From positions 1 through 64,000 of the forward strand of contig JNDT01002251.1 in the NCBI GenBank assembly GCA_000697055.1: DNA of 64,000 nucleotides, in the 5' to 3' direction. A model generated the notes under the pieces. It made no database searches. It was not told the origin of the DNA and was given only the letters and a program-made list of their open reading frames with translations. The translations under genes and the position numbers were made by a program. How positions within the stretch are numbered: the stretch's first letter is position 1; every line of letters begins with the position of its first letter. Source of the DNA: Saksenaea vasiformis B4078. Lineage: Eukaryota; Mucoromycota; Mucoromycetes; Mucorales; Saksenaeaceae. Of the stretch, positions 49,520 through 61,309 are shown piece by piece.

Positions 49520-52291
49520 GGCCTGTCAGTGGTATAGGAAAAAAAAAACCTGTTAGTCACAAGTTCTGAATTACATCCCCAAGTCTTTCAGCTTTACTCC
49601 GAGAGAGTAATTCCAAAAGAAAATACCGACTACCGAGAAAGCAATACTTACACAAATAAAAGTTCAGTTGGAAGAAAGAGGTGACAGAGAAAAATCCGTT
49701 GCGGTACAAGAAAAAGGGGTCCGACGTGGAATACCCAACCCAAGAAGCGATTGTGTGTGACATCATACCAGTTTACGGCATCACATGAAAAGCGAGCGCC
49801 CAACAGACATAGCAACTTGAGTTGTGTTACTTGAAGGCTTTGTTTTTATCACGCACAAGCTCTTGTTTGGTTAACATGATGTCTCTTATCTAAGCCTGCC
49901 TAACGATCTTGAGAGGGAATGCGGCTGTTTTTGCTTTGAAGCTCAGCTACGGCTTTATTCCGCACGACAACTTCCAAGATGTACAGCACAAATAGACGTG
50001 TGTATATGTTTTCGGGTCTCTTCGCTTTTTTGAATTTGTATGCTTACAGGATTGGCACGGTTTCTGGTCGCACAGGCCACGGGATTGAGGAGCAACAATC
50101 CTTGGCTTGCAACAAGAATTTCGCCAACGACTCCACTTCACAACCTGTCGCGGATTGTTCCTAGTACAACATTGGTTGGCTGTGTTCTGTTCTCGGAGAT
50201 GACTTTTTTCTCAGTCACCGCGACCGAATTTACGGTTTGGCCGGGAGTGACACCATTCAAAGACACAGGCGCCGAGACACTAATCTACTAAGTATAACGC
50301 TCTCCCTTATATTCGCCGAGACAGTGAAAACTCGCGAATAAACTAACACTACACGATTTGAAAAGCGGGTAGCAACTCCGCGTTTTTCTTTACATGGACG
50401 CATGATCACCTATACGGATTAACAAATCATGAATTGTAGTGATTTGGATTGTTCGTCGTATGGCTGGGCGGTAGTGACAACACGTAATGATTCTGAGTTG
50501 CAGCTGGATCTAAGAAATCGGCAAAAGCATCCGTTTGTTTATATTTATTCCTTGCCGATCGCTTTCCGTTTCGTGCATACCTGAGCAGCCCTTCAAGTCC
50601 TCGAACTATGAGTCAGAGAAATGAACGCATTTTACAATTTTCCCAACGATTAAGACAAAGATGGCGCGCAGTTCAATGATATAATGTGTGCGGTTTAGAT
50701 CCTGATGTTCCTAACACTAAATAGTGTAGAGCGAGGGTACAGGTTACCAGGTACTTTATCTCTATGCTAGTAGGAGCAATATTGCATAGCCTATCATCAT
50801 TCCTTTGACTAATAGCGCTACTTCCTGCGAGCAGTTTATTTCATACCGTTGTTCGACAACGCCAGACAGACTTGTTATGGAAGCATCTGCATCTGGATTT
50901 AGATCTTACTCCATTTTTACCTTTTAGGTTAAGCTGGAGACGGCCACGGCTTTCCAAAAACAACAACTTCTTTACCTGTGATTTTGACAGCTAACCGAGA
51001 AGAATTTGTAGATTCGCAAGTGTGCGATCCGTCACGATAAAACGCGCTATAGTTTGAACCATTGCATGATTTACTCGATAGATAAAAGGTCGATTAGGTA
51101 AATGCAACGATTGTAAGTATGTGTCGAAAAATAAAGGTTGGCGCATCCGGAGCACTGTCTCTGGAGTAGTGAAAGCTTGCAGCTTCGTATCTGCAGGCCT
51201 TTGTAGTTATGACAATCATCCTGTTTACCCAGTTTTTGGGATTAGTTAATCGTGAAATTACCACATTGTTTGATATCTTCACTTCTTCCATAAACCTTTA
51301 CGAAGCCACAGTTACACTTCCACTTTTTTTCATTTTCTTTAAGAAAGAGAGATATAGCTCGGCTCGTGAACGGAAGCGTCATTAAGCAATCCTCATCCGT
51401 TGTCTAGCAAAGCAGCAGTCCATCTTTGAGGACAGAGTGACCGAGTGCATATTTGAGATACACCAAGTTATAGAGTCCTCTTTGAATAAGGAGAAAAAAT
51501 AAATAAATTTTTCACCTCTTTAAATATCTGTGACGTTGTCGGATATCCAAACGCTGCGGAGGGCAAAAGAGCAACCTCCGATACACTACCCAAACGACTG
51601 TTTAATGTTCAAGAACTGCAAATAGTGTAACTGGCTATATTTACTATAACGAGATGTAAAATGATCTTGAAACTTGTCGCTAAGATGTTGTGCAACGTAT
51701 TGTATTATTTTGATGAAGGATCTTCATCGCTCGCTTGATAAATTTGCACAAGATATAATTAATCAAGCAGTGACTATGGCACCACTCTTCAAGACTGTCA
51801 CCGTTCCAAGTTAACGCAAGAGACCTCTCATGGCAGGAACATTCATTTGTACCATTCGAAAATGCGATTATGGGAGGTTCATCTTGGTGCCAACCTACAC
51901 ACGGCAAGACGTGATATGAACGACATCATCGGTCAAGCTACTGTAATCCCGTGCTTTCAGACGTGTAGTCTTGGCAAATTTATCTATGGCCTCGTTTAAC
52001 GTATACGTTGCTGCAACTCCGTCGAAAAATACGACTTGATATAGCAAAATAAGATTCACTGCTTCTGTGTTCAACGGATTATTGAAATTTCTACATAATG
52101 CAAGGTGGATAAACGTAGCAACTTCTACCATGCTGTCGATGTGCAAGCACGATAGTCGAAACCGGGGGCTGTGATTTGTTAGCATGCTTGGCAACCGGTC
52201 GACTGCACACAAAAGTCGGAACGCTAAAAACTGACCCGGTGATTCCAATCTTCTTGTGGAGCACTCCGTACACCAGCTTCCGAGTCAGGAG
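49520..52291. other. Gene-poor region between SEY1 and AKR1
   Basis: The two flanking genes diverge, so both promoters lie here. No gene is supported. On the minus strand two partly overlapping frames (52248-51895 and 51907-51680) look mildly coding but lie in different frames, have no clear ATG at the 5' end and match no family. Confidence 0.4.
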
Positions 52292-54798
52292 ATGTCAATC
52301 GACGATCAGCAAAAGGAAGATAAGCAGCGATTGCTATCCGAACAAGACGAGGTCGCGCGTCCTTCCGTAGTGCAACCGCAACCAGTTAAATCGACAGCTA
52401 CCGTTTCCAACGATCAAGCAACGGCGGAATTCAAAGCCGAGGATACAAATGGTATGCTTGAGCATTTGAAGGGATTCGATTTACATCTGACTCTTTCATG
52501 TTACAGCTTTAACAATATTCCAGGCAGCACTTCGCGGTTCTTTTCAGTCCATCCGTTATTTACTTGATAATAAAAAAGCTACCCCAAACGATGTAGATGA
52601 ACAAGGCGCGACGCCGTTGCACTATGCTGCCAGTGGCAATCACGATGTATGCGTCAAATATCTGATAGATCGCGGAGCCCAAGTTGATCAACCTGCTGGT
52701 GATCTGAGGGCGACTCCACTTCATTGGGCTGCCAGGTATTACATGTGCACAGCATAGCAGATGTGCTAACGCCGAACAAAGGGAAGGATGCTTGGCGACA
52801 GTGCATCGTTTGATCAAGGAGGGAGCGGACCCTATGTTAAAAGATGGACAAGGCTATAATGCTCTTCATCTAGCAGTACACTCATCCCAGGCAATGCTAG
52901 TCTTGTACCTGTTGTGTCTCGGTATGGATATTGATGCTGCAGATGGTGTAGGAGGGCACACACCTCTGATGTGGGCTGCGTACCAGGGTCAGGCACTTAC
53001 CGTCGATCTACTTCTTCGGTTTGGAGCAAATGTGATGGCTACAGATCAATCTTTGCTTACACCTCTCCACTGGGCCGTCGTCAAAGGCAACAAAATGTGT
53101 ATCCGGAAAATGCTTGAATATGGAGCAGACCCAGCGGTGCGCAATAATGTGGGAAAGTCTGTGATGGACTATGTACATGAAAGAAAGCTGGAGCAAATTT
53201 GGAATCGTGCAGTGTTGGAGTTCGATGTGTTTGCAGAAGGAAAACAAGATCAAGAACCCAGAGTCGGAAAATACCCAGGTTCGCAGGGAAAGCCAATGTC
53301 AAAGGTAAGAAAATAATACTATTAGCCGAAAAGGCGCAATCATCTTCATTCATTTACCTGGAACATAGCGGACAGTCAACTGTATTATCTATTTTTTGCC
53401 ATTTATTACTTTGGCTCTCGCCTTTAAAACTTTGTCTTGGTTTCCGTGGTATGCAGGATTACCGTTGGCGTTACTGGTGTTTATGGCAATGCACGTTGGA
53501 ATCGTCAAATATTTGGTCACTGTACCAAGTCATGATGGTCTTTGGAGGACGCCTTACTTTTCCAGCATTTTTCAAGCTTCTGCATTCTGGGTATTGATAA
53601 CTTGGGCAATTATTATCGTGCCTGGTAAGACTATTCATTAACAGAGGTCTTGTATGTGTACTCACCTCAATCAGCTACTGCACACATGCTTTTTGCGAAT
53701 TTGATCATGATGATCAGCTTTTTCGTAGCCATGTATTCATTCTATAGCGCTGTTATGGCTGACCCAGGCTTTGTTGATCGTAATCACTCCAAAGAACAAC
53801 AGCGGGCAGCTATATTAGAGCTTGCAGAAGAACATATGCTTGATATTCGACATTTTTGTGTCACCTGTTTGGTAAGCTTATCGTTGATTAGAATGAAACT
53901 GAATGCCACCGATCCTAGATCAAAAAACCTCTGCGTTCTAAACATTGCAAAATTTGCAATCGATGTGTCGCCAGATTTGATCAGTAATTAAGCGTTTAAC
54001 TGATGACATTCGGACTGACAATGCGATAGTCACTGTCCATGGATTTTCAATTGCATCGGCGTGCGCAATCATCGCCCGTTTATGGTCTTCTTGTTCAATA
54101 TGGTGATCGCTATCGTATGCTTTGTCATGCTCACGATAGAATGTAAGGCATCGGTGGATGATATGGGCAGCTGTTTAACGAAGAGAATAGATTTCGCCTC
54201 TACTGCACCTGTTTATCCCATTGATCCAGATAGCGCATGCTTGCTAGGCTCTACCATCTGCGGATTCTTTCAGTATGACACATGGACGTTGTGTCTTGCA
54301 TTGTGGACTTGCTTACAACTGTCATGGTCTGTATTCCTGTTATTAGTGCAAGCATACCAGATCGCCGTTGCAACCACGACGAACGAAAGCGCCAACTCTC
54401 ATCGCTATTCCTATATGAACCGGGAGGGCGGTATAATGGCAAATCTTGCTGCCGGGCCTGCTGGTGGCACTGCTGGAAGCAATGGACCTGATATTGGTGT
54501 GAGCCATGCTCACGTTCCAGCACATGGACACGCACACAGCCATGCACACGGCCATGCAGGTGGATTCTGTCCATGTCTTCAACTGGTCGCTGGAGCTCGA
54601 GCATTGCATAAGACACGATCGAGACACAACCGCGGCACAGGCGGCAATCCCTTTGATCGTGGATGTCTGCATAACTGTATCGAGTTTTGGACCGACACCG
54701 ACGATAAACGATCTGGAAATGTGAATTGGTATGAACTGTACGATATCCGGCAACTGAATGGATCTTCGCCAAGACCCACGCTACCCATGGAGGTCTGA
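52292..54798 (+). CDS. AKR1: Ankyrin-repeat DHHC palmitoyltransferase AKR1
   Basis: Seven exons keep phase (52292-52451, 52507-52735, 52782-53304, 53369-53624, 53675-53871, 53919-53983, 54030-54798), giving about 732 residues. Akr1 transfers palmitate to cysteines of target proteins at Golgi and endosomal membranes. An acidic N-terminus is followed by ankyrin repeats (about residues 55-270), for example DVDEQGATPLHYAASGNHDV and DGVGGHTPLMWAAYQGQALT. Membrane helices follow (about 305-400), for example LPFITLALAFKTLSWFPWY. The cysteine-rich domain reads HFCVTCLIKKPLRSKHCKIC, then [20 protein letters not shown], with an intact DHHC at about 476-479, split by an intron. Two more membrane segments and a His-rich stretch (residues about 630-650) precede the C-terminus. 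The first in-frame ATG was chosen. Confidence 0.95.
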
Positions 54799-55240
54799 AC
54801 TCTACGCTGAAGAAAACAGAAATTATAAATACTCATTATGGAGTATTTTTGCTGTATACAACTAGCCACTTTATTCCTAGCAAAATAAATCGCATGTTAA
54901 TAGCAATTTGCGTAAAACGTGAAAAAGTTGTTGCAAGTAGTGTAAAGTCATGATCATTTCATCTATGAGGTTATTCTGGTACGAGCGAATCTCACATGTA
55001 CATGTGGCATCAGAGTAGAACGTGGTCCTTTCCATTAGTTGAACATCCAAACATTGTAATATATTATCATCCATAGGAGTATCACAAACCCTCTATCTAG
55101 TTGAAAACAGCTTGAAATCATTTACAATCAGAAACATGAACTAGATGAATATGTGTCTTTTTCGTACCGGTTGCTTTAATAAGGCGACAATAGGTACGTA
55201 TCATTTGAAACCAGTGTATTCCAGGTACTTTCTTTTTCCT
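54799..55240. other. Convergent 3' spacer between AKR1 and ATG101
   Basis: No gene is seen in these 442 bases, which should hold both 3' untranslated regions. AATAAA-like hexamers occur near 54885 (plus) and within the minus-strand side. Confidence 0.45.
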
Positions 55241-56269
55241 CTACGATGAGTGTGGGCTCATCTGTGTACTTGTGTTTGATTCGATCCCTGTTGGATGACT
55301 CGTGGATCTTGTAGAGACACTAGGGTTTTGTCGTTGACTTTCGTTTGTAGGAGCATCTGTCACTACCAGCCGTTTGATCATTGCACCCCATGACTCGGAT
55401 TGTAACGGTATTGCAATCTTTTGAATAGATCAGCTCAGTTCTGCACAAACGCGTTTCCTATCTCTTACTTGATATGGGAAGGGGTTTCCTTCAGTTGTTG
55501 TGATCGACGGAATGTGCTCCTTGTGATCGTTCGCCATTTTAAGGATATCCAATAGACGCTGTGATAGTTGTCTCTCAACTGACCGCTGAGCTTTTTGCCG
55601 TTCTATTCCACTGTTTACTAACTTTCGATATTACATTTCTGATGTCAAAACCTTGATCACTTGGGGAGTTCAGCAGGCCAATTGTGATTGCCCACTGTTC
55701 CCAACACACAAGTTCTTCCGATCTAGAAAGTTGAAACCAGTTTTTTTTCAATCTCTTCTCGTAAAATAGAACCGCCAGCTGGTGTCTTCTTGAGTCTATT
55801 GCATAGCATACGATTGTGCACAACTAACCTTGCCCTGCTTCACATGCGTGGTAGTCTGCAAGAATTCGGTGATTCGTTCCTCAATCAAATTCTCAACATC
55901 TCGACTGTCGGTAATAGACTATTAACAACGCGTCAGAATACTAGTATATACTACAGACTGTAATTCGTGATTACCACAGTGGTGTCGAGCACACGGAGTT
56001 CACGCGGAGCAACATTGACAAGCAATCGATGGAAAAAGATGGAATGCAGCAAGGCTGACACGATAGGAATAAGAACGATTATTTTAAAGATGGAAATCTT
56101 CGTTTTACCTCGAAGGACGTCCTTGATAGATTCCCTTGGTACGGAGACCTGCGAAAAAACAAGGCCAGGTCAGAACGATAATCTGGATGACATCAGTTCT
56201 GCATTCAACGAGTAAGTTACGTTAACTGGTTACCATTTCAATGTTGAATTCCTGCGCATGAACTGGCAT
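55241..56269 (-). CDS. ATG101: Autophagy-related protein 101 (HORMA domain)
   Basis: Seven or eight minus-strand exons join in phase to about 216 residues, near the 218 of human ATG101. ATG101 pairs with ATG13 through its HORMA domain and helps start autophagosome formation in the ATG1/ULK1 complex. The start reads MPVHAQEFNIEM, then VSVPRESIKDVLR. Conserved stretches are ALLHSIFFHRLLVNVAPREL, DVENLIEERITEFLQ, LAVLFYEKRLKKNWFQLS, VCWEQWAITIGLLN, then DHKEHIPSITTTEGNPFPYQ and IAIPLQSESWGAMIKRLVVT. The WF-like finger region (EELVCWEQW) is present. The last 35 residues are Ser/Thr-rich and unconserved. Organisms with ATG101 generally lack the budding-yeast Atg29/Atg31 arrangement, which fits an early-diverging fungus (established pattern). 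Confidence 0.88.
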
Positions 56270-56429
56270 CGCACTACTGTGGATTAATATGAAAAGAAGG
56301 AAGTAAGAAATCTACGGTGTCGCAGCTGACGGTAAAAGTGATATGCAGCCAGCTGATTTTGATTTTTGATTTTTTGCATGCTGTCGGAGTTTCGTAACGC
56401 GCGCTCAGCATCTCAATGCAAAAACATGC

Positions 56430-56605
56430 TGTTGCTTCCATGGAACATCTTCCTTGAGACATTTTTACTGCTTAGGAAAGGATACTGAAGAATCATTACT
56501 GATACAGTGAATACTCCAATGCAAGGCTCAGGTCATCGAGGCTCGGACCACTCCTTGGATTAACGGAAAACGAATCACTTCTCAGCGCAAAGGCGCGTCA
56601 CCTTA
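56430..56605 (+). repeat. Dispersed repeat, copy B
   Basis: This segment resembles the block at 31100-31265: both have CCATGG.ACATCTTC.TT, then GAGAC.TTTTA.TGCTT, AATCAT.ACTGA, AATGCA and CCTTGGATTAA, in the same order and spacing. Identity is partial, so both copies are old. It lies in the short gap between ATG101 and the duplicated-domain gene. Confidence 0.5.
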
Positions 56606-56654
56606 GCACTAAATGCACCGAGTTGACACAAACATTTATTCCAACTCCTGTTTA

Positions 56655-57497
56655 TTACAATTGAGCACCATTAATTCGATGACGAATCATACTTAATGGG
56701 TCTATCCCATCCTTTTTGGTGTGCAGCTTATATACCTGTACCCTACTTTGTCCTGCTTGAATAGTATGATGCAGCACTTCGTTATCATCAAAGTCGGAAT
56801 TGGAATCGGAATCGGAATCGTGGCTAACGCTTGCTCGCCCATCATTCTTTACCTCTTTCTTTCTGTAGTCTCCATTATGGACCTCCTTAGCGACGTCAGT
56901 AGTGTCTGTGCTATCGTCTTGTTGAATTTTATATTGCTCTTCCCAATCCATTTCATACAGTGTGTACTTCAGTTTATCGAGGATCTCCTTTTCATCGTTT
57001 TGCGTCCAGGAGTAGATAACCAATTCAAACAGATGTATAGTCGGGCACCCTAGGATATGTAGCGCGATTGAATAGCCGTCAGTTCTAATTGCATCATGCC
57101 ACACTCTGCCATCGAAAAATTTCTCCAGACTTGACTCGGATCGCAATGGAATAACGGTCTTGTGTGGCACAGCCTTGGTGTCACATTTATTGTCACGGAT
57201 CATGCCGAGCGCGTCACAGTGGATATCGTACAGTAAAACCTTGCTACCACGTACAGAAACAACAGGAAAATCGTCTAGTTCGTCGGGCCAGTCCACTTCA
57301 TAGAGGATCCCTCGAATTTTCTCCAGTAATTCGACTTCGTCTTGTTTAGATACCAAACAGACGATCAGTTCGAAAAGCGGAACTCTTTTCCAAGCTTCGG
57401 AAAGCAGAATAATCGACATTTCCACATAGTTCGATAACTCCACTTGGCCTTTTAAAAGTGCTTCGATAGTAAAGTGAGGTCTACCTCGGAAACGCAT
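56655..57497 (-). CDS. Unrecognised protein with an internal tandem duplication
   Basis: A single uninterrupted minus-strand frame from ATG (57497) encodes 280 residues. I do not recognise a family. Two halves align: VPLFELIVCLVSKQDEVELL with IHLFELVIYSWTQNDEKEIL, then KIRGILYEVDWPDE with KLKYTLYEMDWEEQ, then VRGSKVLLYDIHCDALGMIR with QSRVQVYKLHTKKDGIDPL and SMIRH. So each unit has a beta-strand, a helix and a strand pattern with an LYEVDW/LYEMDW signature, and the second unit contains an acidic Asp/Ser linker (DSDSDSNSDFDD). No signal peptide or membrane segment is seen, so a soluble protein is likely. It is intronless in a locus where most genes have introns. It could be a lineage-specific gene or derive from a mobile element. 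Confidence 0.6.
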   Translation of the reverse strand: MRFRGRPHFTIEALLKGQVELSNYVEMSIILLSEAWKRVPLFELIVCLVSKQDEVELLEKIRGILYEVDWPDELDDFPVVSVRGSKVLLYDIHCDALGMIRDNKCDTKAVPHKTVIPLRSESSLEKFFDGRVWHDAIRTDGYSIALHILGCPTIHLFELVIYSWTQNDEKEILDKLKYTLYEMDWEEQYKIQQDDSTDTTDVAKEVHNGDYRKKEVKNDGRASVSHDSDSDSNSDFDDNEVLHHTIQAGQSRVQVYKLHTKKDGIDPLSMIRHRINGAQL

Positions 57498-58975
57498 TGT
57501 GATATGGTAAAGAAGAGAACAGGAAAAGTCTACTCCGATGTCTATTTTTAATTGTTCTCAGGTTGACTGCAACTCGGGTAGACGCCATCTTTTTTATTTC
57601 AGAACGTTTACTGAGTCTGAAAGGGTCAGTAAACTGATCAGAATATCCTTAGAATTACTAAGAGTGGGTGGTAACATTTCCCCCAAGACTTCAAGATAGT
57701 GGTCTATGTGCGAGGTTAATTAGATACAATTAAGCTTCGTGTCTATTTGTATTCTTCGTTGCATGTGGTGCCACTATGTACCACATGGCGCAAATCATGG
57801 TACATACGTATAAGGGGCGTTTTGTTGAGACACACAAGAAAGAATTAAAGGCAGTAAGTTCGTAAACCGACATCCAGTGGGTTTCCAGAAATTTTGTAGA
57901 TACGGAATTGTTTTTCGGTTCGAAAGATGACGAATAAATATGCAGCGTGTGAGCAGCAGCCAGTGTTCTAAGGAATGCGGGTGATTGAAAAATATCTGCC
58001 GTATGATAGTACAAACATTTCTAAAGAGGATGCACTCATTTTATTTGAAAAAGGTTCTTTTGAAAGAGACGACATGTGATGCGTGAGCACACAGAATTCA
58101 CCCAACTTTCGGACGTTCCGAGAAAGACGACCGTCCTCTTGAAGAAACTGGATGTGTAATAGTGCTTTGCCTATGGCGGGTATTATGACTGGCATCTTGC
58201 CGGTGAGACAGGCAATCCACCTGCAGGAGTGTGTCGTCTGTGTTGCTCGAAGTATCCGCGAGCGTAATTTCGCGATCTTTTCTTTCTATTTTTTTTTTTA
58301 CTCTTTTCCCTGACAAGCGACGACAATTCTGCTGTCTTCTCTTTTTATTTTATCTTTTCTTTTATTTCTTTTCTTACCAAATCTCTTTTATTCCTTCTGA
58401 TCCAACCCGCTGATCACTCGAAGAATACCGTTTTTTTATCTCTATTTGATACCCACATTTGACAGATCCAACACGAGATCATAGGTAATCATACAAACGA
58501 TTTAACTAACGAATCAGATTCTTTTATCAAACAGGAATTCTTCCAACCTTGTCTTTATCGACAACCTCTTTCTTTTTCTTTTCTTTCATTTATCTTCATT
58601 GATAAATAATCCAAGTCTTGGTGTCCGACTCAAATCTACACCTGGTGCTCACTAACATCGAACTAAATTCCACGAAACTGAACTCTTATCTGAACCGAAC
58701 TTTTATTCATTCTTATTTTCTTATCACCGCTTCTGTCATATCGCTGAAGTCTACCTAAGAACTTAACTACTCGAAATTTCCAGCGTAACACCGGTCCTAA
58801 CCAGCGTCTTTTTGGTAAGCATCCACTATTCCAGATACACAGATGATTCATTTTATTCTACAGCCTTCAAAGACCTGAGCAGGAACTCTTTTGAGTTTAC
58901 AGCGAAGGCTACCGACCAAACCTTAGACAATCAGGCGCAAAAAACTGGTTAGGACCATCTCAAAATCACTGCTGG

Positions 58976-59045
58976 AGTGGTACGGTGGTTAGAGACCCGT
59001 CATCCTAGCCTCTTTGTTAGGCCCGGGTTTCGTTGATTCCTCTGT
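58976..59045 (+). other. tRNA-like / SINE-head-like segment
   Basis: The segment contains an A-box-like TGGTACGGTGGTTAGAG, a 5-bp stem (CCTAG with TTAGG, one wobble) around an 8-nt loop, and a B-box-like GGGTTTCGTTGATTCC that carries extra bases relative to GGTTCGATTCC. Acceptor and T stems do not close, so it is not a functional tRNA. A tRNA-derived retroposon head or a decayed tRNA gene are both possible. Confidence 0.3.
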
Positions 59046-59289
59046 TGATTATCCGGAGGGCCGCACTGATACTTTCTGCGAAATTCCCGGAAAGTGGTGC
59101 TGTCACGTAAATACATCCAATGATTGGTTTGATTTTATTGACGTCGTTTGTCGGGTGCGACGATGGGGTACGTGTAGCGAAACCCGGCTCAAGAAGTTTA
59201 ACAAAAAGCGTTGGGGTTTAAAACTACTGGATTTTTACAAGTTTTACCGTTTTACTGTCTTTCTGATTTACTTTTTTTTTACTGGTTTG

Positions 59290-59325
<36 letters not shown>

Positions 59326-59383
59326 TTACTTTTCTTCTTGCTTTACCTCTCTTTCTGGTTTACTTTTCTCCTTCCTCTTCCTC

Positions 59384-60120
59384 ATGAACTTACCATTTGT
59401 TTTTGACGAAGAGTGGAAGAAAACAGCAGATCATGGATACGATATCATAGTCAGTAACGCACTACGTCAAAGAGCTGAACAGGCCCATAGAGTTCTTCAA
59501 AACAAACCATTGGCGAATGAAAAAGTTGAACAAAATGAAATACAGATACGGGCTCACGGAGAACAATGAGGGTTGTGGTCTTACCCATGATGTCGTCAGA
59601 GTACTGTCTCTCAAGATTACAACGGACAAAGAGCCTCTATTCCTCAACCAGCCGGGCTTGCTACTCCTGGCCACCTGCGAACAACTTGGACCCACAGTGT
59701 ACCTGTTTCATCACGCAAAAAGTCTCATAAATACGGATCTGGAGTCAGAATCATCGCTTTGCTACATAACGTTTCATCAATCACAGGTGACTATCCACAG
59801 ATGTATAAAGAACCAAAACACTCGAGGTGCCCGACGACGAGTACGCCAACAATACCGCCATAGCAGTGGACGAGACCAATGACCCTGACTGGTGCATTGG
59901 GCACTTATAGGGCGTATGATCCTCTTCCACTCGAGGCAAGGGCTTCCCTTCAGTATTGTATTAAGTATACTGACCTTTGGTATTTCTATGTAGATGTTCC
60001 AGGGAATTACTAGGATCGCTCCAACGGGACGCTTGTCTTTTTGAAATTCTCCCACCTAAAGCCTTCCAAGTTCCGGCATCCACTGTCCCCAGCACTCCAG
60101 CAATACGAGCAACATTTATA
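59384..60120 (+). pseudogene. Broken coding-like region of unknown origin
   Basis: An ATG-initiated frame (59384-59569) reads NLPFVFDEEWKKTADHGYD and RQRAEQAHRVLQNKPLANEK, then stops. A second frame takes over (about 59550-59790: GCGLTHDVVRVLSLKITTDK, FLNQPGLLLLATCEQLGPTV). Later pieces in other frames read DDEYANNTAIAVDETNDPDW and YDPLPLEARASLQYCIKYTD, interrupted by stops. The pieces look like real protein, but I cannot join them with normal introns. They may be a decayed gene or transposon protein. No family was recognised. Confidence 0.35.
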
Positions 60121-60556
60121 ATCCATTAACTCTCAGAAAGGAACGAGACGTTTAAGCGGCAATATTGCTTGGATGAAGGTGATGTAATATCGCACGCCAA
60201 GTACTACTATCACAGACAGGCGTCAGCTAGGTGCAGTGTTGTTATCATACAAACATGCTTCAACAATATTGGCGTACAAGTAAGATGATTAGTCGTTAAG
60301 AATTTAGGCACAAAGCGAACTTCGCTTTAACGCTGTCAAATTCATATTCTTTTTGTGGGTTGCTGTATTGATTGCACGAAATAATACTAATAACTTATAT
60401 TATTATGTGGCGAAAAACAAAGCACTGCTATGAAAGACATGTTTCTGACACCGGAGTCGGACTGCCCTGAACAGTTACGGAATATTAGAAAATCGGATTT
60501 CTTATAATGGGTAACCTTCCTCTATGTCGTAATTTTTTTCACTCAAATGTCTACTT

Positions 60557-60877
60557 AGGCCTCAAATCCTCATTATTAATCATGGACACACCGGCGGTTA
60601 TATCTGTCGAGTAAGGAGAACAAAACGCCTCGCATATCCCGAGTCTATGGATATGTTCCCATGCCAAGCTCTCGAAATATTCGATCTTGCATGGGAATCG
60701 AAGAGGGTCGTGAACGAGACGATCAACCGGTTAAAAATCACGACTGTTGGGACGAGGTCTCTATTTGAAGACACCTCACCAACCATATCTCCTTGTCTTT
60801 CATTCCTTTCCTCATCTGTTACCGAAGATTCCCTGCCCACTTCTTCCTCCGTCCTAGGGAAGCGCAGACACGAATAA
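60557..60877 (+). CDS. Possible terminal exon or small gene, unknown
   Basis: An open frame follows an acceptor-like TCTACTTAG (ending near 60559) and runs about 107 codons to a stop. It includes ILIINHGHTGGYICRVRRTK, FDLAWESKRVVNETINRLK and a Ser-rich tail ending SSSVLGKRRHE. The Lys/Arg end looks like a nuclear-localisation-type tail. An in-frame ATG at 60647 would give a 76-residue protein. No upstream exon could be joined confidently, and no family was recognised. Confidence 0.25.
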   Translation, partial: RPQILIINHGHTGGYICRVRRTKRLAYPESMDMFPCQALEIFDLAWESKRVVNETINRLKITTVGTRSLFEDTSPTISPCLSFLSSSVTEDSLPTSSSVLGKRRHE

Positions 60878-61309
60878 AATTCGTCTTACTCTTAATATGA
60901 TATAGTCGATCTGGGTCATATGCCCTTGCGGGCACATTCGTAAAAATCGTGTAGCTCATTCATTCTTAAAAGAGATGACGCTAAATTTTGACCAGTCGAT
61001 AGCAAAAGGGTTACCTGTAAGCAATTACTGCTGTTGTCACAGGGAGATGAAATCAATGTTTAAAGGTCGTCGGTCGAATTTGAGTGAGCGAACTTGTCGC
61101 AAACCACGTTAATTATTATCCTGATGGCATTAATACCGCATTTGGATAGCGTGCCATAGAAGTGGCAGCCGGGAACGCTATAGGCATCCCGTGCGTATGG
61201 TCATATCCTTTTGCTGGCCTCTGTTTGATCCACTGCTATTTAAGGCTCCGCATCCAAAATCAGAAAATTTAATGGTGGTCAACTCTGGATACGCTATCGT
61301 CGCAAAAAT

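Larger units (their letters stand above)
57498..61309. other. Gene-poor region with T-rich leader, (CT)n and broken coding-like DNA
   Basis: No intact gene is supported. About 58260-58880 is strongly T/C-rich. A tRNA-like segment (58976-59045), a (CT)n tract (about 59297-59321), broken coding-like DNA (59384-60120) and an open terminal-exon-like frame (60557-60877) are listed separately. The arrangement resembles a decayed mobile element. Confidence 0.4.

Noticed and set aside
51680..52248. Two adjacent minus-strand frames upstream of AKR1 that look mildly coding
   Set aside because: They are in different frames, the first lacks an ATG at its 5' end, no normal intron joins them, and no family was recognised.
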